Source: CADEEN01 sp963706685 (GTDB lineage Bacteria; Pseudomonadota; Gammaproteobacteria; Burkholderiales; Burkholderiaceae_C). Taken from it: a stretch of 64,000 bases of DNA. The notes below the pieces were generated by a model. The model did not search any database. It had not been told where the DNA came from and saw only the letters and a program-made list of their open reading frames with translations. Location of the stretch: the NCBI GenBank assembly GCA_963706685.1, contig CAVPMY010000005.1:620001-684000 (forward strand). The letters are read 5' to 3'. Below, piece after piece: positions 1 to 8,609 of this stretch. Position 1 is the stretch's first letter. Every line of letters begins with the position of its first letter. The position numbers and the translations under genes were made by a program.

Positions 1-799
1 CCGAGAGCTGCACGTTGCCATGGGCATCGTGTTCGACCTTCTTGGCCAGTTGCGCCAGGATCGGTTGGCCCGAGGCGTCGTGGATGCCTTCGGAGACCGC
101 GACCACGCAGCGCCCGAGTCGTTCGTGTGTGGCCTTGACGTCGGCCAGGAAGTTGTCGATCGAAAACGTTCGCTCGGGCACATAGATCAGGTGCGGGCCG
201 TCCTCGGGAAACTTCTTGCCCAGCGCCGAGGCCGCTGTCAGGAAGCCGGCGTGGCGGCCCATCACCACGGCCACGTAGACACCGGGCAGCGCGGCGTTGT
301 CGAGATTGACGCCGGCAAAGGCCTGGGCGACGAAACGCGCCGCCGACGGGAAGCCCGGCGTGTGGTCGTTGCACATGAGGTCGTTGTCGATCGTCTTCGG
401 GATGTGCACGCAGCGCAGCGGGTAGCCGGCCTTGCCGGCCTCCTCGCTGACGATGCGCACCGTGTCCGACGAATCGTTGCCGCCGATGTAGAAGAAGTAG
501 TCGATGCCGTGCGCGCGCAGGACTTCGAAGATCTGCTGGCAGTACTTGAGGTCGGGCTTGTCGCGCGTCGAGCCGAGCGCCGAGCCCGGCGTCGCGGCCA
601 CCAGTTCGAGGTTGTGGCTGGTCTCCTGCGTCAGGTCGACGAAGTCTTCGTTGACGATGCCGCGCACGCCGTGGCGCGCGCCGTAGATGCGCTCGACGTT
701 GCCGAAGCGTCGCGCTTCGAGCACCACGCCGGCCAGCGACTGGTTGATGACTGCGGTCGGGCCGCCGCCCTGGGCGACGAGGATCTTGACTGCCGGCAT
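1..799 (-). CDS. pfp: 6-phosphofructokinase, pyrophosphate-dependent type (C-terminus cut by window edge)
   Basis: Phosphorylates fructose 6-phosphate (reversibly if PPi is the donor). The visible 266 residues start MPAVKILVAQGGGPTAVINQ and carry the phosphoryl-donor loop GGNDS at residues 106-110 and PKTIDND at 134-140, followed by the substrate motif MGRHAG. Family knowledge: Asp at the second position of this loop (E. coli position 104) together with Lys in PKTIDND marks PPi-dependent enzymes, while Gly marks ATP enzymes. The reading frame runs off the left edge, so about a third of a usual ~400-residue protein is missing. It lies 70 bp downstream of a second phosphofructokinase gene on the same strand and is probably cotranscribed with it. 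The donor assignment is inferred from motifs only. Confidence 0.85.
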   Translation of the reverse strand, partial: MPAVKILVAQGGGPTAVINQSLAGVVLEARRFGNVERIYGARHGVRGIVNEDFVDLTQETSHNLELVAATPGSALGSTRDKPDLKYCQQIFEVLRAHGIDYFFYIGGNDSSDTVRIVSEEAGKAGYPLRCVHIPKTIDNDLMCNDHTPGFPSAARFVAQAFAGVNLDNAALPGVYVAVVMGRHAGFLTAASALGKKFPEDGPHLIYVPERTFSIDNFLADVKATHERLGRCVVAVSEGIHDASGQPILAQLAKKVEHDAHGNVQLS

Positions 800-869
800 G
801 GGACGGGCTCCTGTGAGTGCGCGTGTGTGCGACAGGCATGATTGTGCCCACGTCCGCGCATCCTGCGGC

Positions 870-1928
870 TCAACCGAGGCAGACCCCGATCTGGCGCGCG
901 CATTTCAGCAAGGGATGGTCCAGCGGCACCGTGCGGTTGCGCCCCGCCACCTCGGCCAGCGCTACGCTGCCCAGCACCCCGCCCTGCAGGGTGACCATGC
1001 GGCCGAATTCGCCGCGGCCCACCAGGCTCGCCGCCTGGGTGCCGAACTGCGTGGCCAGCACGCGGTCGAACGGCGTCGGCGTGCCGCCGCGCTGCACGTG
1101 GCCGAGCACGGTGGCCCGCACCTCGCTGCTGACCAGCGGCTGCAGTTGCTGGCGCAGCACATGGGCCACACCGCCCAAGCGCAGCGGGTCGGGCGAGCCG
1201 GGCAGGCGCTCGGCCACCGTCATCGATGCGCCGGCGGCCGCAGCGCCTTCGGCGATGCAGATCAGCGTCAGCCGCCGCCGCTGCTCGCGCTCGCGGCAGC
1301 GCGCTGCCACGACTGCGGGCGAATAGGCCATTTCGGGCAGCAGGATGACATCGGCGGCACCGGCCAGGCCGGCTTCGAGCGCGATCCAGCCGGCGTAGCG
1401 GCCCATGGTCTCGAGGATCATCACGCGGCCGTGGCTTTGCCCGGTGGTCTCCAGCCGGCTCAGCGCCTCGGCAGCCACGGTCACCGCGGTGTCGAAGCCG
1501 AAACTGCGCTCGTTGTGGTGCAGGTCGTTGTCGATCGTCTTCGGCACGCCGACCACCGGCAGCCCCAGGCGCGCAAAGCGCTCGGCGATGGCCATGCTGC
1601 CGTCGCCGCCGATGACCACCAGCGCATCGAGCCCGAGCTCGGCGGCGTAGGCCAGCGCGGCCGCCGACACATCGGCGCCGCCGGCACCGAAATAGGCGAA
1701 CGGATCGGCGCGGTTGTGCGTGCCCAGGATCGTGCCGCCATCGGCCTGGATGCCGCTCACCGTGTCCCAGTGAAGCACGCGGCTGCGGCGCTCGATCAAG
1801 CCGAGAAAGCCTTGTTCGATGCCGATCACCTCGGCGCCGGCATCGCCGATCAGCGACTTGGTGACCGCGCGGATCACCGAGTTCAGCCCGGGGCAGTCGC
1901 CGCCGCCGGTCAAGACGCCAACTTTCAT
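870..1928 (-). CDS. pfkA: 6-phosphofructokinase, probable ATP-dependent type
   Basis: A 352-residue phosphofructokinase of normal single-domain length. Visible motifs are GGGDCPG at 8-14, GGDG at 107-110, PKTIDND at 129-135, a MGRYAG substrate loop and LGHVQRGG near the C-terminus. Gly at the end of GGDG is the residue associated with ATP use, although Lys in PKTIDND is shared with PPi enzymes; this mixed signature is typical of a separate clade of ATP-PFKs. The start chosen is MKVGVLTGGG, because upstream in-frame codons encode a non-family extension. It is the first gene of a minus-strand pair with the PPi-type PFK and is divergent from the histidine phosphatase gene. Confidence 0.85.
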   Translation of the reverse strand: MKVGVLTGGGDCPGLNSVIRAVTKSLIGDAGAEVIGIEQGFLGLIERRSRVLHWDTVSGIQADGGTILGTHNRADPFAYFGAGGADVSAAALAYAAELGLDALVVIGGDGSMAIAERFARLGLPVVGVPKTIDNDLHHNERSFGFDTAVTVAAEALSRLETTGQSHGRVMILETMGRYAGWIALEAGLAGAADVILLPEMAYSPAVVAARCREREQRRRLTLICIAEGAAAAGASMTVAERLPGSPDPLRLGGVAHVLRQQLQPLVSSEVRATVLGHVQRGGTPTPFDRVLATQFGTQAASLVGRGEFGRMVTLQGGVLGSVALAEVAGRNRTVPLDHPLLKCARQIGVCLG

Positions 1929-2018
1929 CGAAGCTCCCATGGTGCTGCCGTGACGCGCCCAGCATAGAGACACGCGGACGCCACCCCTTGACATCGATCA
2001 CACCAATAATCGCCGTCC

Positions 2019-2690
2019 ATGGGAATCCTCTATCTCGTGCGTCACGGCCAGGCGTCTTTCGGCGCCGCCGACTACGACCAGCTGAGCGCGCTGGGCCAGC
2101 GCCAATGCGCACGCCTGGGCGAATGGTTCCTCGGCCATGGCACGCGCTTCGATGCGGTGTTCACCGGCACGCTCAAGCGCCACGCGCAATCGCTGCGCGC
2201 CATCGAATCCACGCTCGGTGCGCTGCCCGACATGCAGATTCGTGCCGGCCTCGACGAATACGACAGCGAGGCGCTGATTCGCACGGTCCATGCCGGCCCA
2301 CTCACTCGGGCAGTCACGGCCGCCGAGGCCCGCGTGCACTTTCGCCTGTTGCGTGACGGACTGACCGAGTGGATGGCCGGCCGCGCACAGCCGCACAGCA
2401 TGCCCACGCACACCGAGTTCAAGGCCGCCATCGCTGCCGTGCTCGACCAGGTGCGCGCGCGGCATGCCGATGGCAAGGTGCTGGTGGTGTCGAGTGGCGG
2501 GCCGATCTCGCATGCCGTGGGCCAGGTGCTCGGCCTCGCGCCCGAGGCCGTGATCGAGCTCAACCTGCACCTGCGCAACAGTGCGCTGTGCGAATTCAGG
2601 GTCAGTGACAAGCGCCTGAACCTGGTCACGTTCAATACGCTGCCGCATCTCGCCGCGCCGGAGCATGCATCGTGGATCACCCACACCTGA
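2019..2690 (+). CDS. histidine phosphatase family protein (phosphoglycerate-mutase-like)
   Basis: A 223-residue protein of the histidine phosphatase superfamily. The N-terminus has the diagnostic RHG motif (residues 8-10 of MGILYLVRHGQASFG), whose His becomes phosphorylated. A second conserved region, VLVVSSGGPISHAVGQ, occurs near residues 155-170, where the family has its second catalytic His. The substrate cannot be told from sequence; relatives act on phosphosugars, phosphoserine or SixA-type phosphohistidine. Its gene overlaps the next one by 19 bp, which implies translational coupling. It is divergent from the phosphofructokinase pair, with 90 bp between the starts. Confidence 0.8.
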   Translation: MGILYLVRHGQASFGAADYDQLSALGQRQCARLGEWFLGHGTRFDAVFTGTLKRHAQSLRAIESTLGALPDMQIRAGLDEYDSEALIRTVHAGPLTRAVTAAEARVHFRLLRDGLTEWMAGRAQPHSMPTHTEFKAAIAAVLDQVRARHADGKVLVVSSGGPISHAVGQVLGLAPEAVIELNLHLRNSALCEFRVSDKRLNLVTFNTLPHLAAPEHASWITHT

Positions 2691-3862
2691 GCCGGCGGCT
2701 CGCCAGCATGGTGGTGGCGGCATTGCTGCTGGCCGCCGGTGGCCCGAGCTTGGCGCAGCCAGGCAACTTTTCGCAGCAGCCCGGATTCGCGCGCTACTTT
2801 GACGCGCACCCGCGGCGCACCAGCGCGGCCACCGACGACGAGCGCGCGCTGCTGCGCCGCCACCTGCCTCGGCTGTGGCTGCCGGCGGGGCATGCCGGGC
2901 CGATCGACTTCTACGGTGACTACATCGCCAACGGCACGCTCGTCGCGGGCGACGGCCGCGTGCAAGCGCAGCCGGTGGATGCGGCGCTGCTCAATCAGCA
3001 CAAGCAGGACCCGCTCGCCGTGTTCACGCACCAGCCCTGCACGGCGTGCACGCTCCCGCGCGGCGTCGTGCTGGGCCGTGTCGATCGGGCACCGGTGCCG
3101 CTCGGCGATGGTGCCGAGCGGGAATTCACCTTTCTCACCTACCACGTCGTCTTTCGCCACTCGGGCCTGGTGGCCGGTCTGGCAGCGTGGCAGGCGGGCC
3201 CGCTCGGCCTGGTCGCCGACCTGGACGATTGGCACCAGCTCGATCACTACACCGCCGCATCGATCGTCTTCGATGACGCGGCACGGCCGGTGGCGCTGAT
3301 GCTGCAACAGCACAACGGCCTGCGCACCCATGTCTTCGGTGAAGGCGACGACGCAAGGGCCGACGGTCGTCGGGTCGTGTGGCCGGCCGATGGCCACGTC
3401 GAGCTCGACGTGGCCATCCGCTCCAACGAGCTGTACCCGCACTGGACCGGCCGCCACGAACGGCGCGCCGCGCGCTTTGTCGATGCCGATGCGCTGGCCT
3501 GGCTCATCGTCGGTGGCGAGCGCCCAGCCTTCGCCTCGCTCGACATCACCGACCCTGCGCAGCAAGCCGAGGTCGAACTCGATTTCCTGCCGCCCGACGA
3601 TGCCTTCTACAGCTTTGCCGGCTACCTCGGCGCGCGCCGCCGCCTGCCCGGCCGAGACGGCCCACCCGGCGCCGACTACAACACCTGGCCCACGCTCAAA
3701 CCATTGGGCCTGCAACTGCTGTCGGGCTACTGGCGCGAAGGCGATCGCGGCGACCAGGCGCGTTTGGTGCCGCTGCTGCAAATGCAGCGCGATCCGGCCG
3801 AGGCCGCACGTGCGCAAGCGGCGGCGTTCGGCACCACGTTGCGTCGGCTGGGGCTGCTGTAG
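2672..3862 (+). CDS. secreted protein of unknown function
   Basis: A 396-residue protein I cannot place in a family. Residues 1-29 look like a signal peptide: a basic start with RR, a hydrophobic run MVVAALLLAAGGPS and an Ala-Gln cleavage region. An alternative start at Met13 (position 2708) would give a shorter signal. The mature part is rich in Trp, His and Asp and contains a pair CTACTLP near residue 127, but I see no catalytic motif I recognise. It overlaps the phosphatase gene by 19 bp and is followed by a tRNA gene. A periplasmic or extracellular location is inferred from the signal peptide only. Confidence 0.7.
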   Translation: MDHPHLSRRLASMVVAALLLAAGGPSLAQPGNFSQQPGFARYFDAHPRRTSAATDDERALLRRHLPRLWLPAGHAGPIDFYGDYIANGTLVAGDGRVQAQPVDAALLNQHKQDPLAVFTHQPCTACTLPRGVVLGRVDRAPVPLGDGAEREFTFLTYHVVFRHSGLVAGLAAWQAGPLGLVADLDDWHQLDHYTAASIVFDDAARPVALMLQQHNGLRTHVFGEGDDARADGRRVVWPADGHVELDVAIRSNELYPHWTGRHERRAARFVDADALAWLIVGGERPAFASLDITDPAQQAEVELDFLPPDDAFYSFAGYLGARRRLPGRDGPPGADYNTWPTLKPLGLQLLSGYWREGDRGDQARLVPLLQMQRDPAEAARAQAAAFGTTLRRLGLL

Positions 3863-3982
3863 CTGACGCACCCTTCGACAAACGTTGCGGGTTGCTGACC
3901 GCACGGGCGAAACATCACCTCCATGCCACCCAGCGCTGTCGGCCGCACTGGCTGCCACCCTATAATCTGCGCCTTTCCTGAC

Positions 3983-4058
3983 GCCGGTGTAGCTCAGTTG
4001 GTAGAGCAGCGCATTCGTAATGCGAAGGTCGGGAGTTCGACTCTTCTCACCGGCACCA
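3983..4058 (+). tRNA. tRNA-Thr (anticodon CGT)
   Basis: A 76-nt cloverleaf with a 7-bp acceptor stem (GCCGGTG with CACCGGC), a D-loop beginning AGCTCAGTTGGTAGAGC, an anticodon stem flanking the loop TTCGTAA, the T-arm GGGAGTTCGACTCTT (a mismatch or wobble is possible in the stem) and an encoded CCA end. Anticodon CGT reads ACG threonine codons. A TATAAT hexamer at 3961-3966 is correctly placed for a -10 box, but no good -35 box is visible. A GC-rich hairpin follows at 4074-4090. Confidence 0.95.
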
Positions 4059-4073
4059 ATTTCTAGACGAGAA

Positions 4074-4090
4074 CCGGGCCCGAGGCCCGG
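4074..4090. terminator. GC-rich hairpin between convergent tRNA-Thr and Rid-family gene
   Basis: A perfect 7-bp stem CCGGGCC / GGCCCGG with a 3-nt loop CGA. It lies 15 bp after the tRNA and 4 bp beyond the stop codon of the convergent Rid gene. Neither strand has a strong T-tract after the stem, so intrinsic termination is plausible but not proven. Confidence 0.45.
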
Positions 4091-4093
4091 CCC

Positions 4094-4492
4094 TCAAGGG
4101 TTCGGCACCACGGCCGTGACCTCGATCTCGACCTTGGCACGGTCTTCGATCAGTGCGGCCACCGCAACGGCGGTCATGGCGATGTCGTAGTGGCCGATCA
4201 GTTCGCGAAACGCTGCGCCCACGGCCGGCAACGCGGCCAGGTATTCTTGCTTGCTGGTCACGTACCAGGTCATGCGGGTGATGTGATGCGGCTTGGCCCC
4301 GCCGGCTTCGAGCACCGCGACGATGTTGGCCAGCGCCTGCCGTGTTTGCGCCGCGAAATCGTCGCTGTGGAAAACGCCTTGCGCGTCCCAGCCGATCATG
4401 CCGGCGACGAAGATCTGTCGGCCGCTCGCGGCCACGCCATTGGCATAGCCCTTCGGCCGCGGCCAGCCTTGGGGAAGCAGGGCCTGTTTCAT
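4094..4492 (-). CDS. Rid family (YjgF/YER057c/UK114) protein
   Basis: A 132-residue protein of usual Rid length, a family of small trimeric proteins whose best-known members hydrolyse enamine/imine intermediates to ketones and ammonia. It has the family's GMIGWDAQG-like N-terminal segment, the central TRQALANIVAVLEAGGA helix and the terminal KVEIEVTAVVP strand. In my by-eye alignment the catalytic Arg of canonical RidA (Arg105 of E. coli) appears replaced by Ala (sequence AVAALIEDRAKVEIEV), so deaminase activity is not assured. It is the last gene of the 2-aminobenzoyl-CoA operon; its ATG overlaps the ligase TGA (ATGA). The context suggests action on an aminated alicyclic CoA ester or a hydrolysis product. 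Confidence 0.85.
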   Translation of the reverse strand: MKQALLPQGWPRPKGYANGVAASGRQIFVAGMIGWDAQGVFHSDDFAAQTRQALANIVAVLEAGGAKPHHITRMTWYVTSKQEYLAALPAVGAAFRELIGHYDIAMTAVAVAALIEDRAKVEIEVTAVVPNP

Positions 4493-6099
4493 GCGTGATC
4501 GTGCAGCTTGAAGCGCTGCAGTTTTCCGGTTTGTGTGCGCGGCAGCGTGTCGATGAAGGTGATGGCGCGCGGGTACTTGTACGGCGCGATGGCCTGCTTC
4601 ACGAACTCCTGCAGCGTCTTGACCATTGCGTCGTCAGCCGCATGTCCTGGCCGCAGCACGACGAAGGCCTTGACGATCTGGCCACGCTCGGTGTCGGCAG
4701 CACCGACGACGCCGCACTCGGCCACCGCCGGGTGCTGCATCAAGGCCTCCTCGACCTCCGGGCTGGCGATGTTGTAGCCGGCCGAGATGATCATGTCGTC
4801 GGTGCGCGCGTGGTAGTGAAAGTAGCCGTCGGCATCGACCCAGTAGGCGTCGCCGGTGTAGTTCCAGCCTTGCTTGACGTAGTTGGCCTGACGCGCATCA
4901 GCGAGGTAGCGGCAGCCGGTCGGACCCTTGACGCGCAACTGCCCGACAGTGCCGGCGGCCACCGGCCGGCCCTCATCATCGACAACCTCGGCGCGGTAGC
5001 CGGGCACCGCGATGCCGGTGGCGCCCGGGCGCGCATGCACTTCGTCGGCAGAGATGAAGATGTGCAGCAGCTCGGTGGCGCCGATGCCATCGATGAGCTC
5101 GATGCCAGCGGCCTCCTTCCACAGCGCCCGCGTCGATGCAGGCAGTGCTTCGCCCGCCGAGACACACTTGCGCAGGGCAGTCGCGCGCAGCTCAGTGCCG
5201 TGCGCGGCCAGCGCGCGGTACGACGTCGGCGCCGTGAACAGCACCGTGGCGCCGAAGTCGCGGATGCCTTCGAGCAGCTGCGGCGGGGTCGCCTTTTCGA
5301 GCAGCACCGCCTGCGCACCCACCGACATCGGGAACAAGAGCAGACCGCCGAGGCCGAACGTGAAGGCCAGCGGCGGGCTGCCGATGAAGACATCGTCGGC
5401 GGTCGCCCGCAGGACGTGAGGTGGCCAGCAAAGGCAAGCTGCCATGACGTCGCGATGGAAGTGCATCGTCGCCTTGGGAACGCCGGTGGTGCCCGACGTG
5501 AAGGCGAACATGCAGGTATCGTCGACAGCAGTGTCGACGGCCGCAAAGCGATCGACATGACGCTGCATCGCGGCTTCGAGTCCGTCGGCCGTGGCATCGT
5601 TGAACAGCCGCAGCTTCGTCAGCGTCGGGCAGGCGTCGGCTGCGACATTCAACTCATCGGCCAACGACGCATCGCAAAGCGCATGCGTGACGCGTCCGAT
5701 GTCGATGATCGCCTTCAACTCCTTGGCGCGCAGCAGGGGCATCGTCGCCACCGCGATCGCGCCCGCCTTCATCACGGCGAACCAGCAGGCCGCCAGCATC
5801 GGGTTGTTCGGCGCGCGCAGCAGCACACGGTTGCCGGGCACGAGGCCCATGTCGCGCGTCAGCACATGGGCGATGCGATCGGCGCGGTCCTGCAAATCGC
5901 GCCACGTCCAGGCCAGGCCGGGCGCGCGGATGCAGACGCGCTCGCCGCGGCCGGCGGCAATCGGTTTGTCGAGCAGTTCGGTGGCGCAGTTCAGCTGTGC
6001 CGGAAATTGCAACTCGGGCAACTCGAACAGGTACTCCGGCTGCTGAGCTGCCGGCGGCAAGTTGTCGCGGGCAAAGGTGTCGATGTGGGCGCTCGGCAT
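4489..6099 (-). CDS. 2-aminobenzoate-CoA ligase (benzoate-CoA ligase family)
   Basis: A 536-residue acyl-adenylate-forming ligase predicted to activate anthranilate with ATP and CoA to 2-aminobenzoyl-CoA. Visible motifs are the AMP-binding loop FTSGTTGVPKA (near residue 200), GIGATELLHIF, the YTGDAYWVDADGY region and the C-terminal catalytic Lys segment LPRTQTGKLQRFKLHD. The general family is certain. The substrate is inferred from position in an operon with 2-aminobenzoyl-CoA monooxygenase/reductase. It starts 3 bp beyond the acyl-CoA dehydrogenase stop and overlaps the Rid gene by 4 bp, so translation is probably coupled. The alternative is benzoate or a substituted benzoate as substrate. 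Confidence 0.83.
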   Translation of the reverse strand: MPSAHIDTFARDNLPPAAQQPEYLFELPELQFPAQLNCATELLDKPIAAGRGERVCIRAPGLAWTWRDLQDRADRIAHVLTRDMGLVPGNRVLLRAPNNPMLAACWFAVMKAGAIAVATMPLLRAKELKAIIDIGRVTHALCDASLADELNVAADACPTLTKLRLFNDATADGLEAAMQRHVDRFAAVDTAVDDTCMFAFTSGTTGVPKATMHFHRDVMAACLCWPPHVLRATADDVFIGSPPLAFTFGLGGLLLFPMSVGAQAVLLEKATPPQLLEGIRDFGATVLFTAPTSYRALAAHGTELRATALRKCVSAGEALPASTRALWKEAAGIELIDGIGATELLHIFISADEVHARPGATGIAVPGYRAEVVDDEGRPVAAGTVGQLRVKGPTGCRYLADARQANYVKQGWNYTGDAYWVDADGYFHYHARTDDMIISAGYNIASPEVEEALMQHPAVAECGVVGAADTERGQIVKAFVVLRPGHAADDAMVKTLQEFVKQAIAPYKYPRAITFIDTLPRTQTGKLQRFKLHDHA

Positions 6100-6101
6100 G
6101 A

Positions 6102-7235
<1,134 letters not shown>

Positions 7236-7236
7236 G

Positions 7237-8088
7237 TCAGTTGCCCTCGAACACGGGCTTCTGTTTGGCGACGAAAGCGTCGTACGCACGCTTGAAGTCT
7301 TCGCTCAGCATGCACAACGCCTGGGCCTGTGCTTCGGCCTCGACGGCTTGCTCGATCGTCATGCACCACTCCTGGTGCAACATGGTCTTGGTGATGCCGT
7401 TGGCAAACGTCGGACCGGCGGCAAGATCGCGGGCCAGCGCCTGGGCTTGCTCGAGCAAGCCGGCGGGATCGACCAGCCGGTTGAAAAAGCCCCAGCGCTC
7501 GCCCTCCTCGCCGCCGAGCGCTCGGCCCGTGAAGAGCAATTCGCTGGCGCGGCCCTGCCCGATCAGGCGCGGCAAGATGGCGCAGGCGCCCATGTCGCAG
7601 CCGGCGAGGCCCACCCGATTGAACAGGAACGCCGTCTTGCTGCGCGCAGTGCCCAGGCGCATGTCGCTGGCCATGGCGACGATGGCGCCGGCGCCGGCGC
7701 ACACGCCGTCGACCGCGGCGATGATCGGTTGCGGGCAGGTGCGCATGGCATTGACGAGGTCGCCGGTCATGCGCGTGAACATCAGCAAGTCGGGCGCACC
7801 CAGGTGCACCAGCGGGCCGATGATTTCGTGCACATCGCCGCCGGAGCAGAAGTTGTCGCCGGCGCCGTGGACGACGACGGCATGCACGTCACTCGCAAGC
7901 TTGAGCGCTCGAAAGAGGTCGCGCAACTCGGCGTAGGACTCGAAGGTCAATGGGTTCTTGCGCTCGGGGCGGTTGAGCGTGATCGTGGCCACGCCGGCTT
8001 CGCAGGTCCACGCGAAGTGAATGGCGCGGTACGCAGCCAGCGACTTGCGGTTGCCGGCCAAGAGGGCTGGATCGACGGGCTTTTTCAT
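7237..8088 (-). CDS. enoyl-CoA hydratase/isomerase family protein
   Basis: A 283-residue crotonase-fold protein. It has the oxyanion-hole segments NFCSGGDVHEI and AAVDGVCAGAGAIVAMASDMRLG, and the conserved TLNRPERKNPLTFES N-terminal region. It may hydrate or hydrolytically open a cyclic CoA ester during anthranilate breakdown, since the crotonase fold supports hydratase, isomerase and ring-hydrolase chemistry. Its ATG overlaps the marR stop (ATGA), and the acyl-CoA dehydrogenase follows one base after its own stop. The length slightly exceeds the usual 255-270 residues because of an N-terminal extension (MKKPVDPALLAGNRKSLAAY). Confidence 0.85.
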   Translation of the reverse strand: MKKPVDPALLAGNRKSLAAYRAIHFAWTCEAGVATITLNRPERKNPLTFESYAELRDLFRALKLASDVHAVVVHGAGDNFCSGGDVHEIIGPLVHLGAPDLLMFTRMTGDLVNAMRTCPQPIIAAVDGVCAGAGAIVAMASDMRLGTARSKTAFLFNRVGLAGCDMGACAILPRLIGQGRASELLFTGRALGGEEGERWGFFNRLVDPAGLLEQAQALARDLAAGPTFANGITKTMLHQEWCMTIEQAVEAEAQAQALCMLSEDFKRAYDAFVAKQKPVFEGN

Positions 8089-8609
8089 CGGGTCTCCTGG
8101 TGCGCCAGGTGCACTCGCAAGTGGCCCAGCGATTCGTAGAGCGCTTCCTTTTGAACCGCGTCGAAGCCATCGAGCAATTCGATCAGCCAGGCCTCGTGCG
8201 ACTGCGCCATGCTCAGGAATTGTTCGCGCCCGGCCGGCGTGAGCTTGACGATCAGCGCGCGGCGGTCCTCGGCGTCAAGGCAACGCTCGACCAAGCCTTC
8301 GGTGACGAGCTGGTCGGTCAAGCCGGTGACGTTGCCGCCGGTGACCATCAGGTAGCGCGACAACGCACTCATGCGCAAGCCCTCCGGATGACGCTCGAGC
8401 TGCGCCAGGTAGTCGAAACGAGGCAGCGTGGTGTCGAAACGCTGGCGCAGCCGCGCGCGGATCTCGCGCTCGATCTGCGTGCTGCACGACAACAGCCGCA
8501 ACCACAGGCGGACAGCGGAGTGGTCGTCGGCCACCGAGCGCGCCTCGCGGCCGATCGCCTTGTCGCCAAGGGCCTGCACGAGCTTGAAATCGCGCAAGGG
8601 CTTGTTCAT
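8085..8609 (-). CDS. MarR family transcriptional regulator
   Basis: A 174-residue winged-helix regulator. The DNA-binding region is visible as RFDYLAQLERHPEGLRMSALSRYLMV followed by TGLTDQLVTEGLVERCLDAEDRRALIVKLTPAGRE, the standard MarR recognition helix and wing. The start MNKPLRDFKL gives an ATGA overlap with the stop of the upstream monooxygenase/reductase gene. It is encoded inside the operon it probably controls; an inverted repeat overlapping the operon promoter (10943-10958) is a candidate operator. MarR proteins in aromatic-CoA operons are often relieved by the CoA thioester, so 2-aminobenzoyl-CoA is a reasonable ligand guess. Confidence 0.9.
   Translation of the reverse strand: MNKPLRDFKLVQALGDKAIGREARSVADDHSAVRLWLRLLSCSTQIEREIRARLRQRFDTTLPRFDYLAQLERHPEGLRMSALSRYLMVTGGNVTGLTDQLVTEGLVERCLDAEDRRALIVKLTPAGREQFLSMAQSHEAWLIELLDGFDAVQKEALYESLGHLRVHLAHQETR

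Noticed and set aside
20..841. Long plus-strand open frames opposite the phosphofructokinases
   Set aside because: They are antisense shadows of the high-GC minus-strand genes; the minus-strand products have all family motifs, and the plus-strand translations are Arg/His/Ala-rich with no motif.
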